From: Streptomyces sp. CB02058
GTDB lineage: Bacteria; Actinomycetota; Actinomycetes; Streptomycetales; Streptomycetaceae
NCBI RefSeq assembly: GCF_001905505.1
Contig: NZ_LIPG01000002.1
Span: 310,001 to 374,000, forward strand
Direction: 5' to 3'
DNA: 64,000 bases
The position numbers were made by a program, and so were the translations under genes. Shown here piece after piece: positions 9,350-19,096 of the stretch (positions are counted from its first letter, which is position 1; each line of letters begins with the position of its first letter). The notes under the pieces are model-generated. The model did not search any database and was not told where the DNA came from. It saw nothing but the letters and a program-made list of their open reading frames with translations.

Positions 9350-10781
9350 GGGACTCTCCCAGGTACTGCTCGGCGTGGCCGGCGATCAGATCGAGGACGG
9401 CGGCGATGTCGGCCGCGGTCGTCTCGGGGTTGAGCAGGGTGAACTTCAGGTACTGGCGGCTGCCGACCTCGGTGCCCGCGACCACGGCCTCGCCCGAGGC
9501 GAAGAGGGCCTTGCGGGCGTGGAGGTTGGCGCGGTCGATGTCCTCGGGCGAGGTCACGTGCGCCGGGACGTAGCGGAACACCAGGGTGGAGAGCCGGGGC
9601 TCCACGACGACGTCGTAGCGTGGGTCGGCGGCCAGCAGCCGCCACCCCTCGGCGGCCAGTTCGCAGACCTCGTCGAAGAGCTCGCCGACGCCGTCCGCGC
9701 CCATGACGCGCAGCGTCATCCACAGCTTGAGCGCGTCGAACCTCCGCGTGGTCTGGAGGGACTTGTCCACCTGGTTGGGGATGCGCTCCCGGACCGTCCG
9801 CCGCGGATTGAGGTACTCCGCGTGGTACGTCGCATGGCGCAGGGTGGCTCGGTCGCGGACCAGTACGGCGGACGAACTCACGGGCTGGAAGAAGGACTTG
9901 TGGTAGTCCACGGTGACCGAGTCGGCGCGCTCGATGCCGTCGAGCAGGGACCGGCGGGTGGGGGAGGCGAGCAGTCCGCAGCCGTAGGCGGCGTCGACGT
10001 GCATCCAGGCCGCGTACTGCTCGCAGAGCGCGGCGATCCCGGGCAGCGGGTCGATGGAGCCGAAGTCGGTGGTGCCCGCGGTGGCGACGACCGCCATCGG
10101 CACGGAGCCCTCGGCGACGCAGCGTTCCAGGGCGGCGGCCAGCGCGACGGTCTGCATGCGCTTCTCGCGGTCGACGGGGACCGCGACGACGGCATCGGCG
10201 CCGAGGCCGAGGAGTTTCGCCGACTTCTGGACGCTGAAGTGGCTGCACTCCGAGGCGAAGACACGCAGCCGGGAGAAGTCCTCGGGGCGGACCTTGGCCT
10301 CCTCCCGGGCGAGCAGGAGGGCCTGGAGGTTGGACTGCGTACCGCCGCTGGTGAAGACACCGTCCGCCGCGGGTCCCAGTCCGATGCGGCCGGCCGTCCA
10401 GTCGATCAGTCTGCGCTCGATGAGCGTGCCGCCCGCGCTCTGGTCCCAGGTGTCCAGGGAGGAGTTGACGGCCGAGAGCACGGCCTCGCCCACCACCGCG
10501 GGGATGACCACGGGGCAGTTGAGGTGGGCGAGATAGCGGGGGTGGTGGAAGTAGACGGCGTCGCGGAGGTAGACCTCCGAGAGTTCGTCCAGGGCGGCGG
10601 CCGTGTCGCCGAGCGGCCGGTCCAGGTCGACGGCGTCGACGACGGGCGCGAGCCGGTCGACGCCGACGCCGCTGAACGGCTGCTCGACGGAGGCGAGTGT
10701 GGCTGCGACCCGCGCGACTCCCTCGGTGACGGAGCGACGGTAGTCCTCCGCCGTCAGGTGGTTGAGCAGGTGGGAACGCAT
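9333..10781 (-). CDS. desA: Lysine decarboxylase, PLP-dependent
   Basis: Decarboxylates L-lysine to cadaverine, the first step of desferrioxamine synthesis. A group II PLP decarboxylase of 482 residues. The PLP lysine is in [13 protein letters not shown], with [16 protein letters not shown] and HVDAAYGCG forming the usual cofactor pocket. It leads the operon desA-desB-desC-desD, and an iron box lies about 80-100 bases upstream of its ATG. Confidence 0.96.
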   Translation of the reverse strand: MRSHLLNHLTAEDYRRSVTEGVARVAATLASVEQPFSGVGVDRLAPVVDAVDLDRPLGDTAAALDELSEVYLRDAVYFHHPRYLAHLNCPVVIPAVVGEAVLSAVNSSLDTWDQSAGGTLIERRLIDWTAGRIGLGPAADGVFTSGGTQSNLQALLLAREEAKVRPEDFSRLRVFASECSHFSVQKSAKLLGLGADAVVAVPVDREKRMQTVALAAALERCVAEGSVPMAVVATAGTTDFGSIDPLPGIAALCEQYAAWMHVDAAYGCGLLASPTRRSLLDGIERADSVTVDYHKSFFQPVSSSAVLVRDRATLRHATYHAEYLNPRRTVRERIPNQVDKSLQTTRRFDALKLWMTLRVMGADGVGELFDEVCELAAEGWRLLAADPRYDVVVEPRLSTLVFRYVPAHVTSPEDIDRANLHARKALFASGEAVVAGTEVGSRQYLKFTLLNPETTAADIAAVLDLIAGHAEQYLGESLERAS

Positions 10782-10859
10782 GGTGGGGGGCCTCCCGGGT
10801 GAGGGACGTCGGTCGCGGCCCTCCGGGCGGAAAAATGGGGGGACGAGGGGCCGCGATCA

Positions 10860-10883
10860 TTAGGTTAGGTAAGCCTAACCTGA
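10860..10883. promoter_or_regulatory. Iron box (DmdR1/IdeR-type) upstream of desA
   Basis: TTAGGTTAGG-TAAG-CCTAACCT reads as two overlapping versions of the TTAGGTTAGGCTAACCTAA consensus bound by Fe2+-DmdR1. It lies about 80 bases upstream of the desA start, so the operon should be repressed when iron is plentiful. The consensus match is read from the sequence; the regulator is inferred from Streptomyces knowledge. Confidence 0.9.
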
Positions 10884-10948
10884 CTAAATCGGCGCCCCTC
10901 GCCCCCCGGAGGGTCCGTCACAGGAACCTCACAAGACCCGCAGGTGCG

Positions 10949-11800
10949 TCACTCGGACGCCCGCGACGCCTCCTCCCGCAGCTGCTCCTCGCTCATCCCG
11001 CGCCGCCAGTAGCCGATGAAGGTGACCCGCCGGCGGTCGAACTTCCGCTCCTGGACGACATGCCGGCGCAGCGCCCGTACCTGGGAGGACTCGCCGGCGA
11101 TCCAGACGTACGGGGTGCCGTCGGGCAGTTCGGCGGCGCGCACGGCTTCCACGGCCGAGGGGGCACCCTCCTCGCGCACCAGCCAGGTGACGCGGGCGTC
11201 GGCGCCGGTGCGGAGGTCCTGGCGGTCCCCGGTGTGCGGGACCTCCAGGAAGACCCTGGCCCGTGTCCCGGCGGGGAGCCACTCCAGCGCGGCCGACGCG
11301 GCGGGCAGGGCCGTCTCGTCGGCCCAGATCAGCACCCAGTCGGTGTCCCGCGGCGGGCGGAACCGTACGGACGCGTTGTCCTCGACGGCCGGGCCCAGGG
11401 CCTTGAGTAGTTGTCCGGGGGCGGCGTCCGCCGCCCAGCGGCACGCGGGTCCGCCGTCGCCGTGCAGGGCGAAGTCGATGTCGATCTCGGTGGTGCCGTC
11501 GTCGGCACGGCGCTGGGAGCGCACCGTGTAGGCCCGCATGACGGCCCGTACGTCCTCGGGCGTGGCCCGCCAGGCGTCGAACCAGTTGCCGTCCTCGTCC
11601 ACGGGGACGAAGGGCTCCCGCTCGCCCGGCTGCGGCAGGAACAGCGAGAGGCTCTGGTCCCGGCCGCCCGCGGCGAAGCCGTCCAGTCCGGGCCCTGTGA
11701 AGGTGACCCGCTGCATGGAGGGGCTCAGCCGGCGGACCCGCAGGACCGTCAGGCCGAAGAACCGGAAGGGGGCGACGGCGGGTGCGGCGGCGGTGGTCAT
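10949..11800 (-). CDS. Siderophore-interacting protein (ferric-siderophore reductase)
   Basis: A 283-residue ViuB/SIP-family flavoprotein, cytoplasmic. It probably reduces Fe(III)-desferrioxamine to release Fe(II). The N-terminal FAD-binding barrel contains MQRVTFTGPGLDGF and AYTVR, followed by the SIP NAD(P)H domain (VLIWADETALPAASAALEW and YVWIAGESSQVRALRRHV). The ATG at 11800 has a GGAGGAG site and was preferred over an upstream in-frame ATG inside the repeat region. It lies between desE and desA on the same strand. Confidence 0.93.
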   Translation of the reverse strand: MTTAAAPAVAPFRFFGLTVLRVRRLSPSMQRVTFTGPGLDGFAAGGRDQSLSLFLPQPGEREPFVPVDEDGNWFDAWRATPEDVRAVMRAYTVRSQRRADDGTTEIDIDFALHGDGGPACRWAADAAPGQLLKALGPAVEDNASVRFRPPRDTDWVLIWADETALPAASAALEWLPAGTRARVFLEVPHTGDRQDLRTGADARVTWLVREEGAPSAVEAVRAAELPDGTPYVWIAGESSQVRALRRHVVQERKFDRRRVTFIGYWRRGMSEEQLREEASRASE

Positions 11801-11817
11801 GCGGGGCTCCTCCCAGG

Positions 11818-11880
11818 AACCGGAACGGTCCGGCCGGGAGTCGCTCCCCAACCGGAACGGCCCGGCCGGGAGTCGCTCCC
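11818..11880. repeat. 31-base tandem duplication upstream of the SIP gene
   Basis: Two 31-base copies (11818-11848 and 11850-11880) differ at one base (T/C at the eleventh position). The second copy supplies the left arm and loop of the desE terminator, so the duplication copied half of a terminator hairpin. It separates the desE stop from the SIP start. Confidence 0.85.
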
Positions 11881-11887
11881 GGCCGGG
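11861..11887 (-). terminator. Terminator of desE
   Basis: A perfect 12-base inverted repeat (11861-11872 with 11876-11887) with a TCG loop starts 8 bases beyond the desE stop. It overlaps the second unit of the tandem duplication. Confidence 0.75.
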
Positions 11888-11894
11888 CCCGAGG

Positions 11895-12923
11895 TCAGCC
11901 GACCTTCTTGGCGTTCTCTATCGCCTCGGCGAGGGCGTCGAGGATCGGCGCGCACTTGTCGTAGGAGTAGATCGGCTCCGTCGTGCGCGGGATGACCTGG
12001 CCGGCCTTGACGGCGGGCAGCTGGGCCCAGGTGGGCTTGGAGGTCAGGGCGTCCGGCTGGAGGGCCGAGGAGCGGTTGTCCATCATGATGATGTCGGCGT
12101 CGTGCTTGCCGACGTTCTCCCAGCTCAGCTCCTCGAAGAAGGCGCCTTCCTTGATCTTCGGCTCCACGAACTGCACGCCGAGCTCCTGGAAGTACAGGGT
12201 GTCGGCCGACATCTTCGCGAGCGAGACGTAGAACAGGTCCTGGCTGGCCGAGCCGATCAGGACCTTGATGTTCGGCTGGGACTTCGCGGCGGCGCGCAGC
12301 CGGGCGGCGGCCTTCTCGAAGGCGGCCTTGGCGTCGGTGACCTTCTTGGCCTTCACGTCGGCGCCGAGGGAGGCCGCGAGGTCCTCGTGGCGCTGGATCG
12401 CCTTGGGGACGGTGGTCTGCGCGGCCCACAGGGCGACGCTCGGGGCCAGCTTCAGGATCTTGTCCTTGGACTGGTCCGGCACGTACCAGAGGGCGTCCTT
12501 CTCCCACATGGCGGTGACGAGGAGCTCCGGCGCGAGGCCGGTGTACTTCTCGACGTTGAACTCGCCCCAGACGTTGCCGAGCACCTCGACCTTGTCGATG
12601 TCCAGGTCGCCGGCCTGCACGTCGGCCTTGCCGTCCGCGGTCTTCGTCGGGCCGAAGACGCCCTTGACCTCGACGCCGTAGTCGTGGAGCGCGGCGGCGA
12701 CACCGACGAACGCCACGATGTTCTTCGGGACGGAGTCGGCCTTCGCCGTCTGGCCGCGGTCGTCCTTGAACGACCAGGGGCCGGTTTTCTCCGCACCCGT
12801 ACCCGAGTCGGAGTTCTTCTCGTCGCTGTCACCGCAGGCTGCGAGGACGGCACCGAGACCGACGGCGCCACCGGCGGCCAGCAGGCCGCGGCGGGAGAGT
12901 GGGCTGGTCCGGAGGTTGGACAT
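11895..12923 (-). CDS. desE: Ferrioxamine-binding lipoprotein
   Basis: A substrate-binding protein for ferrioxamine uptake, anchored outside the membrane, of the periplasmic-binding FecB/FepB type. The 342 residues begin with a signal carrying a twin-arginine-like SRRGLL and a lipobox (AVLAAC; Cys at about residue 29), and the mature protein starts CGDSDEK. The single-helix-backbone binding fold is suggested by VAFVGVAAALHDYGVEVKGVFG and later IIMMDNRS. The ATG at 12923 was chosen because it starts the signal peptide. An iron box lies about 55-70 bases upstream. No permease or ATPase partner is in the window. Confidence 0.93.
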   Translation of the reverse strand: MSNLRTSPLSRRGLLAAGGAVGLGAVLAACGDSDEKNSDSGTGAEKTGPWSFKDDRGQTAKADSVPKNIVAFVGVAAALHDYGVEVKGVFGPTKTADGKADVQAGDLDIDKVEVLGNVWGEFNVEKYTGLAPELLVTAMWEKDALWYVPDQSKDKILKLAPSVALWAAQTTVPKAIQRHEDLAASLGADVKAKKVTDAKAAFEKAAARLRAAAKSQPNIKVLIGSASQDLFYVSLAKMSADTLYFQELGVQFVEPKIKEGAFFEELSWENVGKHDADIIMMDNRSSALQPDALTSKPTWAQLPAVKAGQVIPRTTEPIYSYDKCAPILDALAEAIENAKKVG

Positions 12924-12973
12924 CAGTGGATCTGCTTTCGTACGCGCCGCAGGGCGCCCGTCGGTGGTTTCAA

Positions 12974-12993
12974 GGAAGGCTAGCCTAACCTCA
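12974..12993. promoter_or_regulatory. Iron box upstream of desE
   Basis: Read on the minus strand, AGGTTAGGCTAGCCTT matches the DmdR1/IdeR iron-box consensus with one arm slightly degraded. It is placed in the desE promoter region. Iron repression is expected together with desABCD. Confidence 0.85.
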
Positions 12994-13050
12994 CACATGG
13001 CTACCGGAGAGGGCAAGGGAAGCGACCGTTCCGTTATCCGCGTACGGAAG

Positions 13051-13084
13051 AGGCCTCCCCCCCGCTCGCTCGGGGAGGGAGGCC
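13051..13084. terminator. Imperfect hairpin between the leucine-catabolism genes and desE
   Basis: A stem pairing GGCCTCCC (about 13052-13059) with GGGAGGCC (13077-13084), with a mispaired G/C-run interior. It lies in the intergenic region where the acyl-CoA dehydrogenase gene ends and the desE promoter begins. Assignment as a terminator is tentative. Confidence 0.35.
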
Positions 13085-13183
13085 CTCGGGTGGGCGCTCA
13101 GCCGGCGTGGGGCTGAAGGCGCGTCATGTCGATGTCCGGACACACCTTCGATAGCCGCCGCCATCGATCGGTCGCCCCGTCCG

Positions 13184-14350
13184 TCAGGCGTCCATGCCCA
13201 GCTCCCGGGCGATCAGCATCCGCTGGACCTCGCTCGTGCCCTCGCCGATCTCCAGGATCTTGGAGTCGCGCCACATCCTGGCCACCGGGTACTCGTTCAT
13301 GAAGCCGTAGCCGCCGTGGATCTGCGTCGCCTCACGGGCGTTGTCCACCGCCACCGTCGAGGAGTACAGCTTCGCGATCGCCGCCTCCTTCTTGAAGGGC
13401 TCGCCCGCCACCAGCCGCGACGCCGCGTCACGCCAGCCGATGCGGGCCATGTGCGCCCGCATCTCCATGTCCGCGATCTTGAACTGGATGGCCTGGTTGG
13501 CGCCGATCGGCTTCCCGAAGGCGTGCCGCTCCTTCGCGTACTTCAGGGACTCGTCCACGCAGCCCTGCGCCAGGCCCGTCGAGAGCGCCGAGATGGCGAT
13601 CCGGCCCTCGTCCAGGATGCGCAGGAACTGCGCGTAGCCCCGGCCCTCCTCGCCCAGCAGGTTCGCCGCCGGGACACGGACGTCGGAGAAGGACAGCTCC
13701 CGGGTGTCCGAGGCGTTCCAGCCGACCTTGGAGTACGGGGCGGCCACCGTGAAGCCCGGGGTGCCGGACGGGACGATGATCGCGGAGATGCGCGGGGCGC
13801 CGTTCTCCTTGCGGCCGGTCACCGCCGTCACCGTCACCAGCTCCGTGATGTCCGTACCGGAGTTGGTGATGAAGCACTTGGAGCCGTTGATCACCCACTC
13901 GTCCGTCGCCTCGTCCAGCACGGCCGTCGTGCGGGTGCCGCCCGCGTCCGAGCCGCCGTCCGGCTCCGTCAGCCCGAACGCGCCGAGCGCCTCGCCCGAG
14001 CAGAGCCTCGGCAGCCACCGCTGCTTCTGCTCCTCGGTGCCGAAGCGGTGGACCGGCATGGCGCCGAGCGAGACACCGGCCTCCAGGGTGATCGCCACCG
14101 AGGAGTCGACCCGGGCCAGCTCCTCCAGGGCGATCCCGAGGGCGAGGTAGTCGCCGCCCATGCCGCCGTACTCCTCGGGGAAGGGCAGGCCGAACAGGCC
14201 CATGCGGCCCATCTCCCGCACGATCTCGTACGGGAACTCGTGCCGCTCGTAGAAGTCGCCGATCTTCGGGGCGATCACATCGTGAGCGAACTCCTCGACG
14301 GTACGGCGCAGTTCCTCGTGCTCGGCGGTCAGCCGGTGATCAAGGGACAT
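13184..14350 (-). CDS. acdH: Branched-chain/short-chain acyl-CoA dehydrogenase
   Basis: FAD-dependent oxidation of acyl-CoA, probably isovaleryl-CoA and other branched short chains given its neighbours. The 388 residues start MSLDHRLTAEHEELRRTVEEF. Family signatures GAFGLTEPDGGSDAGG and QIHGGYGFMNEYPVARMWRD are present. The catalytic base appears to be the SCAD-type Glu in IGEGTSEVQ, and the ERL motif of classical isovaleryl-CoA dehydrogenases is replaced by DEGRI. The ATG at 14350 has an AAGGAG site and starts 7 bases after the HMG-CoA lyase stop. The symbol follows the S. coelicolor orthologue as I recall it. Confidence 0.9.
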   Translation of the reverse strand: MSLDHRLTAEHEELRRTVEEFAHDVIAPKIGDFYERHEFPYEIVREMGRMGLFGLPFPEEYGGMGGDYLALGIALEELARVDSSVAITLEAGVSLGAMPVHRFGTEEQKQRWLPRLCSGEALGAFGLTEPDGGSDAGGTRTTAVLDEATDEWVINGSKCFITNSGTDITELVTVTAVTGRKENGAPRISAIIVPSGTPGFTVAAPYSKVGWNASDTRELSFSDVRVPAANLLGEEGRGYAQFLRILDEGRIAISALSTGLAQGCVDESLKYAKERHAFGKPIGANQAIQFKIADMEMRAHMARIGWRDAASRLVAGEPFKKEAAIAKLYSSTVAVDNAREATQIHGGYGFMNEYPVARMWRDSKILEIGEGTSEVQRMLIARELGMDA

Positions 14351-14357
14351 GGGTGCT

Positions 14358-15308
14358 TCACTCCTTGTGGGACAGCGCACGGACGGTACGGGACGGGCTC
14401 GGGCGGCCCAGTTGTTCGGCCATCCACACGCTCGTGGCGGTGAGTGCGCCGAGATCGACCCCGGTGTGGACACCGAGGCCGTCGAGCATCCACACGAGGT
14501 CCTCGGTGGCGAGGTTTCCGGTCGCGCTCTTCGCGTAGGGGCAGCCGCCGAGGCCGCCCGCGGAGGCGTCCACCGTCGTCACCCCGTGCTGGAGCGCGGC
14601 CAGGGTGTTGGAGAGCGCCTGGCCGTACGTGTCGTGGAAGTGCACCCCGATGGTGTCGGTGTGCACGCCCGCCTCGTTCAGCTCGGAGAGCAGCTCCTGC
14701 ACATGGCCGGGGGTGGCCACGCCGATCGTGTCTCCGAGGGACAGCTCGTCGCAGCCGAGGTCCATCAGAGCCTTCGCGACCCGGACGACCTGGGCGACGG
14801 GCACGGCGCCCTCCCACGGGTCGCCGAAGCACATCGACAGATAGCCGCGCACATGGACGTCGGCGTCCTTCGCCCGTGCCACCACCGGCTCGAACATGGC
14901 GAGCGACTCGTCCACCGTGCGGTTGAGGTTGCGCGCGGCGAACGTCTCGGTCGCCGATCCGAACACGGCGATCCGGTCGGCACCGAGCGCGAGCGCCCGG
15001 TCCAGGCCGCGCTCGTTCGGCACGAGGACGGGCAGGGCCACGTCCCCGACGTCCGCGATGTCCCCGACCAGCGGGAAGAGCCGCTCGGCGTCCGCGAGCT
15101 GGGGCACCCACTTCGGGTGTACGAAGCTGGTCGCCTCGATCGTGGAGAGCCCGGCCTCCGCGAGCCTGCGGATGAACTCCGCCTTCACCTCGGTCGGTAC
15201 GACGGTCTTCTCGTTCTGCAGGCCGTCGCGCGCGCCGACCTCATGGATGCGGACCCGGGCGGGCAGTCCCGGCGCGGGCACCGTCATGGGCAGTCCGGTC
15301 TCGGTCAC
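14358..15308 (-). CDS. Hydroxymethylglutaryl-CoA lyase
   Basis: Cleaves HMG-CoA to acetoacetate and acetyl-CoA, the last step of leucine breakdown. The 316 residues form an HMGL-like TIM barrel. [15 protein letters not shown] carries the metal-binding Asp and catalytic Arg, and [14 protein letters not shown] carries the catalytic Cys loop. It starts at a GTG that overlaps the stop of the carboxylase alpha gene by 4 bases, so translation is coupled. Confidence 0.95.
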   Translation of the reverse strand: MTETGLPMTVPAPGLPARVRIHEVGARDGLQNEKTVVPTEVKAEFIRRLAEAGLSTIEATSFVHPKWVPQLADAERLFPLVGDIADVGDVALPVLVPNERGLDRALALGADRIAVFGSATETFAARNLNRTVDESLAMFEPVVARAKDADVHVRGYLSMCFGDPWEGAVPVAQVVRVAKALMDLGCDELSLGDTIGVATPGHVQELLSELNEAGVHTDTIGVHFHDTYGQALSNTLAALQHGVTTVDASAGGLGGCPYAKSATGNLATEDLVWMLDGLGVHTGVDLGALTATSVWMAEQLGRPSPSRTVRALSHKE

Positions 15309-17356
15309 GCTTCCTCCCTCGGGGCCACCACGGCCAGGATCTGGTCCATGGCGACCGTGGCACCGGCGGTGACGTCCAGCTCGGTGACGGTGCCCGCGTG
15401 CGGGGCGGAGATGACGTGCTCCATCTTCATCGCCTCGACCACCAGCAGGCTCTGCCCGGCCACGACCTCGTCCCCGACGGCCACCTTCACCACCGTGACG
15501 GTGCCGGGCATGGGCGCGGCGAGCGTGTCCGCGCCCGACCGGGAGGCGCCGCTGAGCGAGGCCTGAACCGGGTCGTGGTCCTGGACGTGCCAGGTGTCCC
15601 CGTCACGGCCGAGCCAGATCCCGTCGGGGGAGAGCGCCCGGCTGAACGTGTGCGTCACACCGTCGAGTTCGACGACGACGCGCGGCCCGGAGACCTCGAC
15701 GAGCCGGGCCCGCTCGGCACCGGGCAGCGAGGGCAGCGGCCCGCACGCGTCGGCGGGCTCCTCACGGTCCCCGGCGTGGCCGAACGTCAGCGCGGCCGTG
15801 CCGTCGACGGCCGTGCGCAGGCCCACGCGCACCGGGTCGCGGCCCGGGACACGGAAGTGGTGGAAGGTTTCGGCAGGGGTGCCGCCGAGCCGCCAGCCGC
15901 TGGGCACGGAGAACGGATCGACCCAGCCGGCGGCGGACGGCCGGGGCGGCGGCTGCCGCAGCAGGGCCGCCGCCGCGTACACCTCCTCCGGGACGCCGTC
16001 CGGCACCAGGCCGTCCGCCTCCCGCTCCACGAGCCCGGTGTCCAGCTCGCCCGCGGCCACCGCAGGATGGGCCAGCAGCCTGCGCAGGAAGCCCGCGTTC
16101 GTCGGGACGCCGAGCACCACCGTGTCCGCGAGCGCCGCGCGCAGCCTGCGCAGCGCCGTGGCCCGGTCCGGGCCGTACGCGATGACCTTCGAGAGCATCG
16201 GGTCGTACGTGCTGCCGACGGGCACGCCCTCGCTGAGGCCCGAGTCCGTCCGGACCCCGCCGCCCTGCGGCTCGTGGAGCGCCAGCACGGTGCCGCCGGA
16301 CGGCAGGAAGCCGCGTGCCGGGTCCTCCGCGCAGACCCGCGCCTCGACGGCGTGTCCGGTGAGGGCGATGCCGGCCTGTGCGCACGGCAGCCGGTCGCCG
16401 GAGGCCACCCGGAGCTGCCACTCCACCAGGTCGAGCCCGGTGACCAGCTCGGTGACGGGGTGCTCCACCTGGAGACGGGTGTTCATCTCCATGAAGTAGT
16501 ACGAGGAGGGGTCGTTGCCCGGGACGATGAACTCGACCGTCCCGGCGCCGACATACCCGCAGGACCGGGCGGCCTGCACGGCCGCCTCGCCCATCGAGGC
16601 CCGGGTCTCCTCGTCGAGCAGGACCGAGGGCGCCTCCTCGATGATCTTCTGGTGGCGGCGCTGGAGCGAGCACTCGCGCTCGCCGAGGTGCACGACGCCG
16701 CCGTGCCCGTCGGCCAGGACCTGGATCTCGATGTGGCGCGGCCGGTCGATCCACCGCTCCACGAGGAGCGTGTCGTCGCCGAAGGAGGCACGCGCCTCGC
16801 GCCGGGCCGCCGCGATCTCGTCGGCCAGCAGCGTCTCCTCCCGCACCAGCCGCATGCCCTTGCCGCCGCCGCCCGCCGAGGGCTTCAGCAGGACGGGCAT
16901 CCCGATCTCCCGGGCCGCCGCCTCCAGTTGTCCGTCGGTGAGGCCGCTCCCCAAGGAGCCGGGCACCACGGGCACCCCGGCCGCCGCGACGGTCTCCTTG
17001 GCGCGGATCTTGTCGCCCATCAGCGAGATCGCCGAGGCGGGCGGGCCGATGAAGACCAGCCCCGCGTCCGCGCATGCCTGCGCGAAGACCGCGTTCTCCG
17101 CGAGGAAGCCGTATCCCGGGTGGACGGCCTCGGCGCCCGTGCGGCGGGCGGCGTCGAGCAGCCGGTCCACCGAGAGATAGCTCTCGGCGGCGGGCGCGGG
17201 CCCGATCCGTACCGCCGTGTCGGCCTCCCGGACGTGCCGGGCGTCCGCGTCGGCGTCGCTGAAGACGGCGACCGACCGCACGCCGAGCTCGCGCAGGGTC
17301 CGGATGACCCGGACCGCGATCTCGCCACGGTTGGCGACCAGAACAGTGCTGAACAT
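15305..17356 (-). CDS. Methylcrotonyl-CoA carboxylase, biotin-containing alpha subunit
   Basis: A biotin-dependent acyl-CoA carboxylase subunit of 683 residues. The N-terminal biotin carboxylase domain (about 1-450) includes [20 protein letters not shown], the ATP-grasp glycine loop SAGGGGKGM and [17 protein letters not shown] linker (BT-like) region follows, and the biotinyl domain (about 605-683) has the biotin lysine in VEAMKMEH. Context with HMG-CoA lyase and a dedicated carboxyltransferase argues for 3-methylcrotonyl-CoA as substrate rather than acetyl- or propionyl-CoA. The ATG at 17356 was chosen because it begins the conserved core. Confidence 0.92.
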   Translation of the reverse strand: MFSTVLVANRGEIAVRVIRTLRELGVRSVAVFSDADADARHVREADTAVRIGPAPAAESYLSVDRLLDAARRTGAEAVHPGYGFLAENAVFAQACADAGLVFIGPPASAISLMGDKIRAKETVAAAGVPVVPGSLGSGLTDGQLEAAAREIGMPVLLKPSAGGGGKGMRLVREETLLADEIAAARREARASFGDDTLLVERWIDRPRHIEIQVLADGHGGVVHLGERECSLQRRHQKIIEEAPSVLLDEETRASMGEAAVQAARSCGYVGAGTVEFIVPGNDPSSYYFMEMNTRLQVEHPVTELVTGLDLVEWQLRVASGDRLPCAQAGIALTGHAVEARVCAEDPARGFLPSGGTVLALHEPQGGGVRTDSGLSEGVPVGSTYDPMLSKVIAYGPDRATALRRLRAALADTVVLGVPTNAGFLRRLLAHPAVAAGELDTGLVEREADGLVPDGVPEEVYAAAALLRQPPPRPSAAGWVDPFSVPSGWRLGGTPAETFHHFRVPGRDPVRVGLRTAVDGTAALTFGHAGDREEPADACGPLPSLPGAERARLVEVSGPRVVVELDGVTHTFSRALSPDGIWLGRDGDTWHVQDHDPVQASLSGASRSGADTLAAPMPGTVTVVKVAVGDEVVAGQSLLVVEAMKMEHVISAPHAGTVTELDVTAGATVAMDQILAVVAPREEA

Positions 17357-17369
17357 GGAAGTCCTCACA

Positions 17370-18986
17370 TCACATCCGGAAGACGCCGAAACTGGGCTCG
17401 CCCAGCGGGGCGTTGGCACACGCGGTCAGGGCGAGCCCCAGCACCTGCCGGGTCTCCGTCGGGTCGATCACACCGTCGTCCCAGAGCCGGGCGGTGGCGT
17501 AGTAGGCGTTGCCCTGCTCCTCGTACTGCGCGCGGACCGGATCCTTGAAGGCCTCCTCGTCCTCGGCGGGCCACTCCTCGCCGCGCCCCTCGATCTGGTC
17601 CCGCTTCACGGTGGCCAGCACGGAGGCGGCCTGCTCGCCGCCCATGACGGAGATCTTGGCGTTGGGCCACATCCACAGGAAGCGCGGCCCGTACGCCCGG
17701 CCGCACATGGAGTAGTTCCCCGCGCCGTACGACCCGCCGACGACGACCGTCAGCTTCGGTACGCGTGTGCAGGCCACGGCCGTCACCATCTTGGCGCCGT
17801 GCTTGGCGATGCCCCCGGCCTCGTAGTCCCTGCCGACCATGAAGCCGGAGATGTTCTGGAGGAAGACCAGCGGGATGCCGCGCTGGTCGCACAGCTCGAT
17901 GAAGTGGGCGCCCTTCTGGGCGGACTCCGAGAACAGGATGCCGTTGTTCGCGACGATGCCGACGGGGTGGCCGTGGATCCGCGCGAAGCCGGTGATCAGC
18001 GTCTGGCCGTACTCCGCCTTGAACTCCTGGAAGCGCGAGCCGTCCACCACCCGGGCGATGACCTCCCGCACGTCGTAGGGCGTACGCGAGTCGACGGGGA
18101 CCGCGCCGTACAGCCCGGCGGGGTCCGCCTTCGGCTCCTCGGCGGGCTCCACCGACCAGGGGAGCGGTGCCCGGTCCGGGAGTGTCGCGACGATGTTCCG
18201 CACGATCCGCAGCGCGTGGGCGTCGTCCTCGGCGAGATGGTCGGTGACCCCGGACGTACGCGCGTGCACCTCGCCGCCGCCGAGCTCCTCCGCCGTCACG
18301 ACCTCACCGGTGGCCGCCTTCACGAGCGGCGGGCCGCCCAGGAAGATCGTGCCCTGGTTCCGCACGATGACCGCTTCGTCGCTCATCGCCGGGACGTACG
18401 CCCCGCCCGCCGTGCACGAGCCCAGCACCGCCGCGATCTGCGGGATGCCGGCGCCCGACATCCGGGCCTGGTTGTAGAAGATCCGCCCGAAGTGCTCCCG
18501 GTCGGGGAAGACCTCGTCCTGCATCGGGAGGAAGGCACCCCCCGAGTCCACGAGATACAGGCACGGCAGCCTGTTCTCCAGGGCCACCTCCTGGGCGCGG
18601 AGGTGCTTCTTCACCGTCATCGGGTAGTACGTGCCGCCCTTGACCGTCGCGTCGTTGGCGACGATCACGCACTCCCGGCCGCTGACCCGTCCGATCCCGG
18701 CGATCACCCCGGCCGCCGGTGCCGCGCCCCCGTACAGCCCCTCGGCCGCGAGCGGAGCCAGCTCCAGGAAGGGCGAGCCCGGGTCGAGCAGGGTGTCCAC
18801 CCGCTCCCGGGGCAGCAGCTTGCCGCGTGCCACATGCCGGGCGCGGGCCTTCTCACCCCCGCCGAGCCGTGCCGTGGCGAGCCGCGTGCGCAGCTCGTCG
18901 GCGAGCGCGTGATGCGCCGCCTCATTGGCCTGCCAGGCCTCCGAGGCGGGATCGGCCGCGCTCACCAGGACCGGTGCCTGCTGCAT
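17370..18986 (-). CDS. Methylcrotonyl-CoA carboxylase, carboxyltransferase beta subunit
   Basis: A 538-residue AccD/MccB-type carboxyltransferase that moves the carboxyl group from biotin to methylcrotonyl-CoA. Two crotonase-fold halves are visible: N-terminal [24 protein letters not shown] and [20 protein letters not shown], and C-terminal [20 protein letters not shown] and [20 protein letters not shown] MCC signatures. It is first in the operon beta-alpha-lyase-dehydrogenase, with 13 bases before the alpha subunit. No methylglutaconyl-CoA hydratase gene lies in this cluster, so that step must be encoded elsewhere. Confidence 0.92.
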   Translation of the reverse strand: MQQAPVLVSAADPASEAWQANEAAHHALADELRTRLATARLGGGEKARARHVARGKLLPRERVDTLLDPGSPFLELAPLAAEGLYGGAAPAAGVIAGIGRVSGRECVIVANDATVKGGTYYPMTVKKHLRAQEVALENRLPCLYLVDSGGAFLPMQDEVFPDREHFGRIFYNQARMSGAGIPQIAAVLGSCTAGGAYVPAMSDEAVIVRNQGTIFLGGPPLVKAATGEVVTAEELGGGEVHARTSGVTDHLAEDDAHALRIVRNIVATLPDRAPLPWSVEPAEEPKADPAGLYGAVPVDSRTPYDVREVIARVVDGSRFQEFKAEYGQTLITGFARIHGHPVGIVANNGILFSESAQKGAHFIELCDQRGIPLVFLQNISGFMVGRDYEAGGIAKHGAKMVTAVACTRVPKLTVVVGGSYGAGNYSMCGRAYGPRFLWMWPNAKISVMGGEQAASVLATVKRDQIEGRGEEWPAEDEEAFKDPVRAQYEEQGNAYYATARLWDDGVIDPTETRQVLGLALTACANAPLGEPSFGVFRM

Positions 18987-19028
18987 CCTGTCGAGCCCCC
19001 TTGCCCGTACCGCAGTAGTCGGATGAGA

Positions 19029-19073
19029 GTTAATGAGCGTTAACGCATTGCGTTCAGGTTAACGAGCGCTAAC
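19029..19073. promoter_or_regulatory. Paired TetR-type operators in the divergent leucine-catabolism promoter
   Basis: GTTAATGAGCGTTAAC (19029-19044) and GTTAACGAGCGCTAAC (19058-19073) are two near-identical 16-mers, each an imperfect palindrome with GTTAA/TTAAC arms. Their starts are 29 bases apart. They lie between the divergent carboxylase operon and tetR gene, where an autoregulating TetR repressor would bind. Confidence 0.75.
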
Positions 19074-19096
19074 CCCCCTGTCTAGAATGAATCCTC

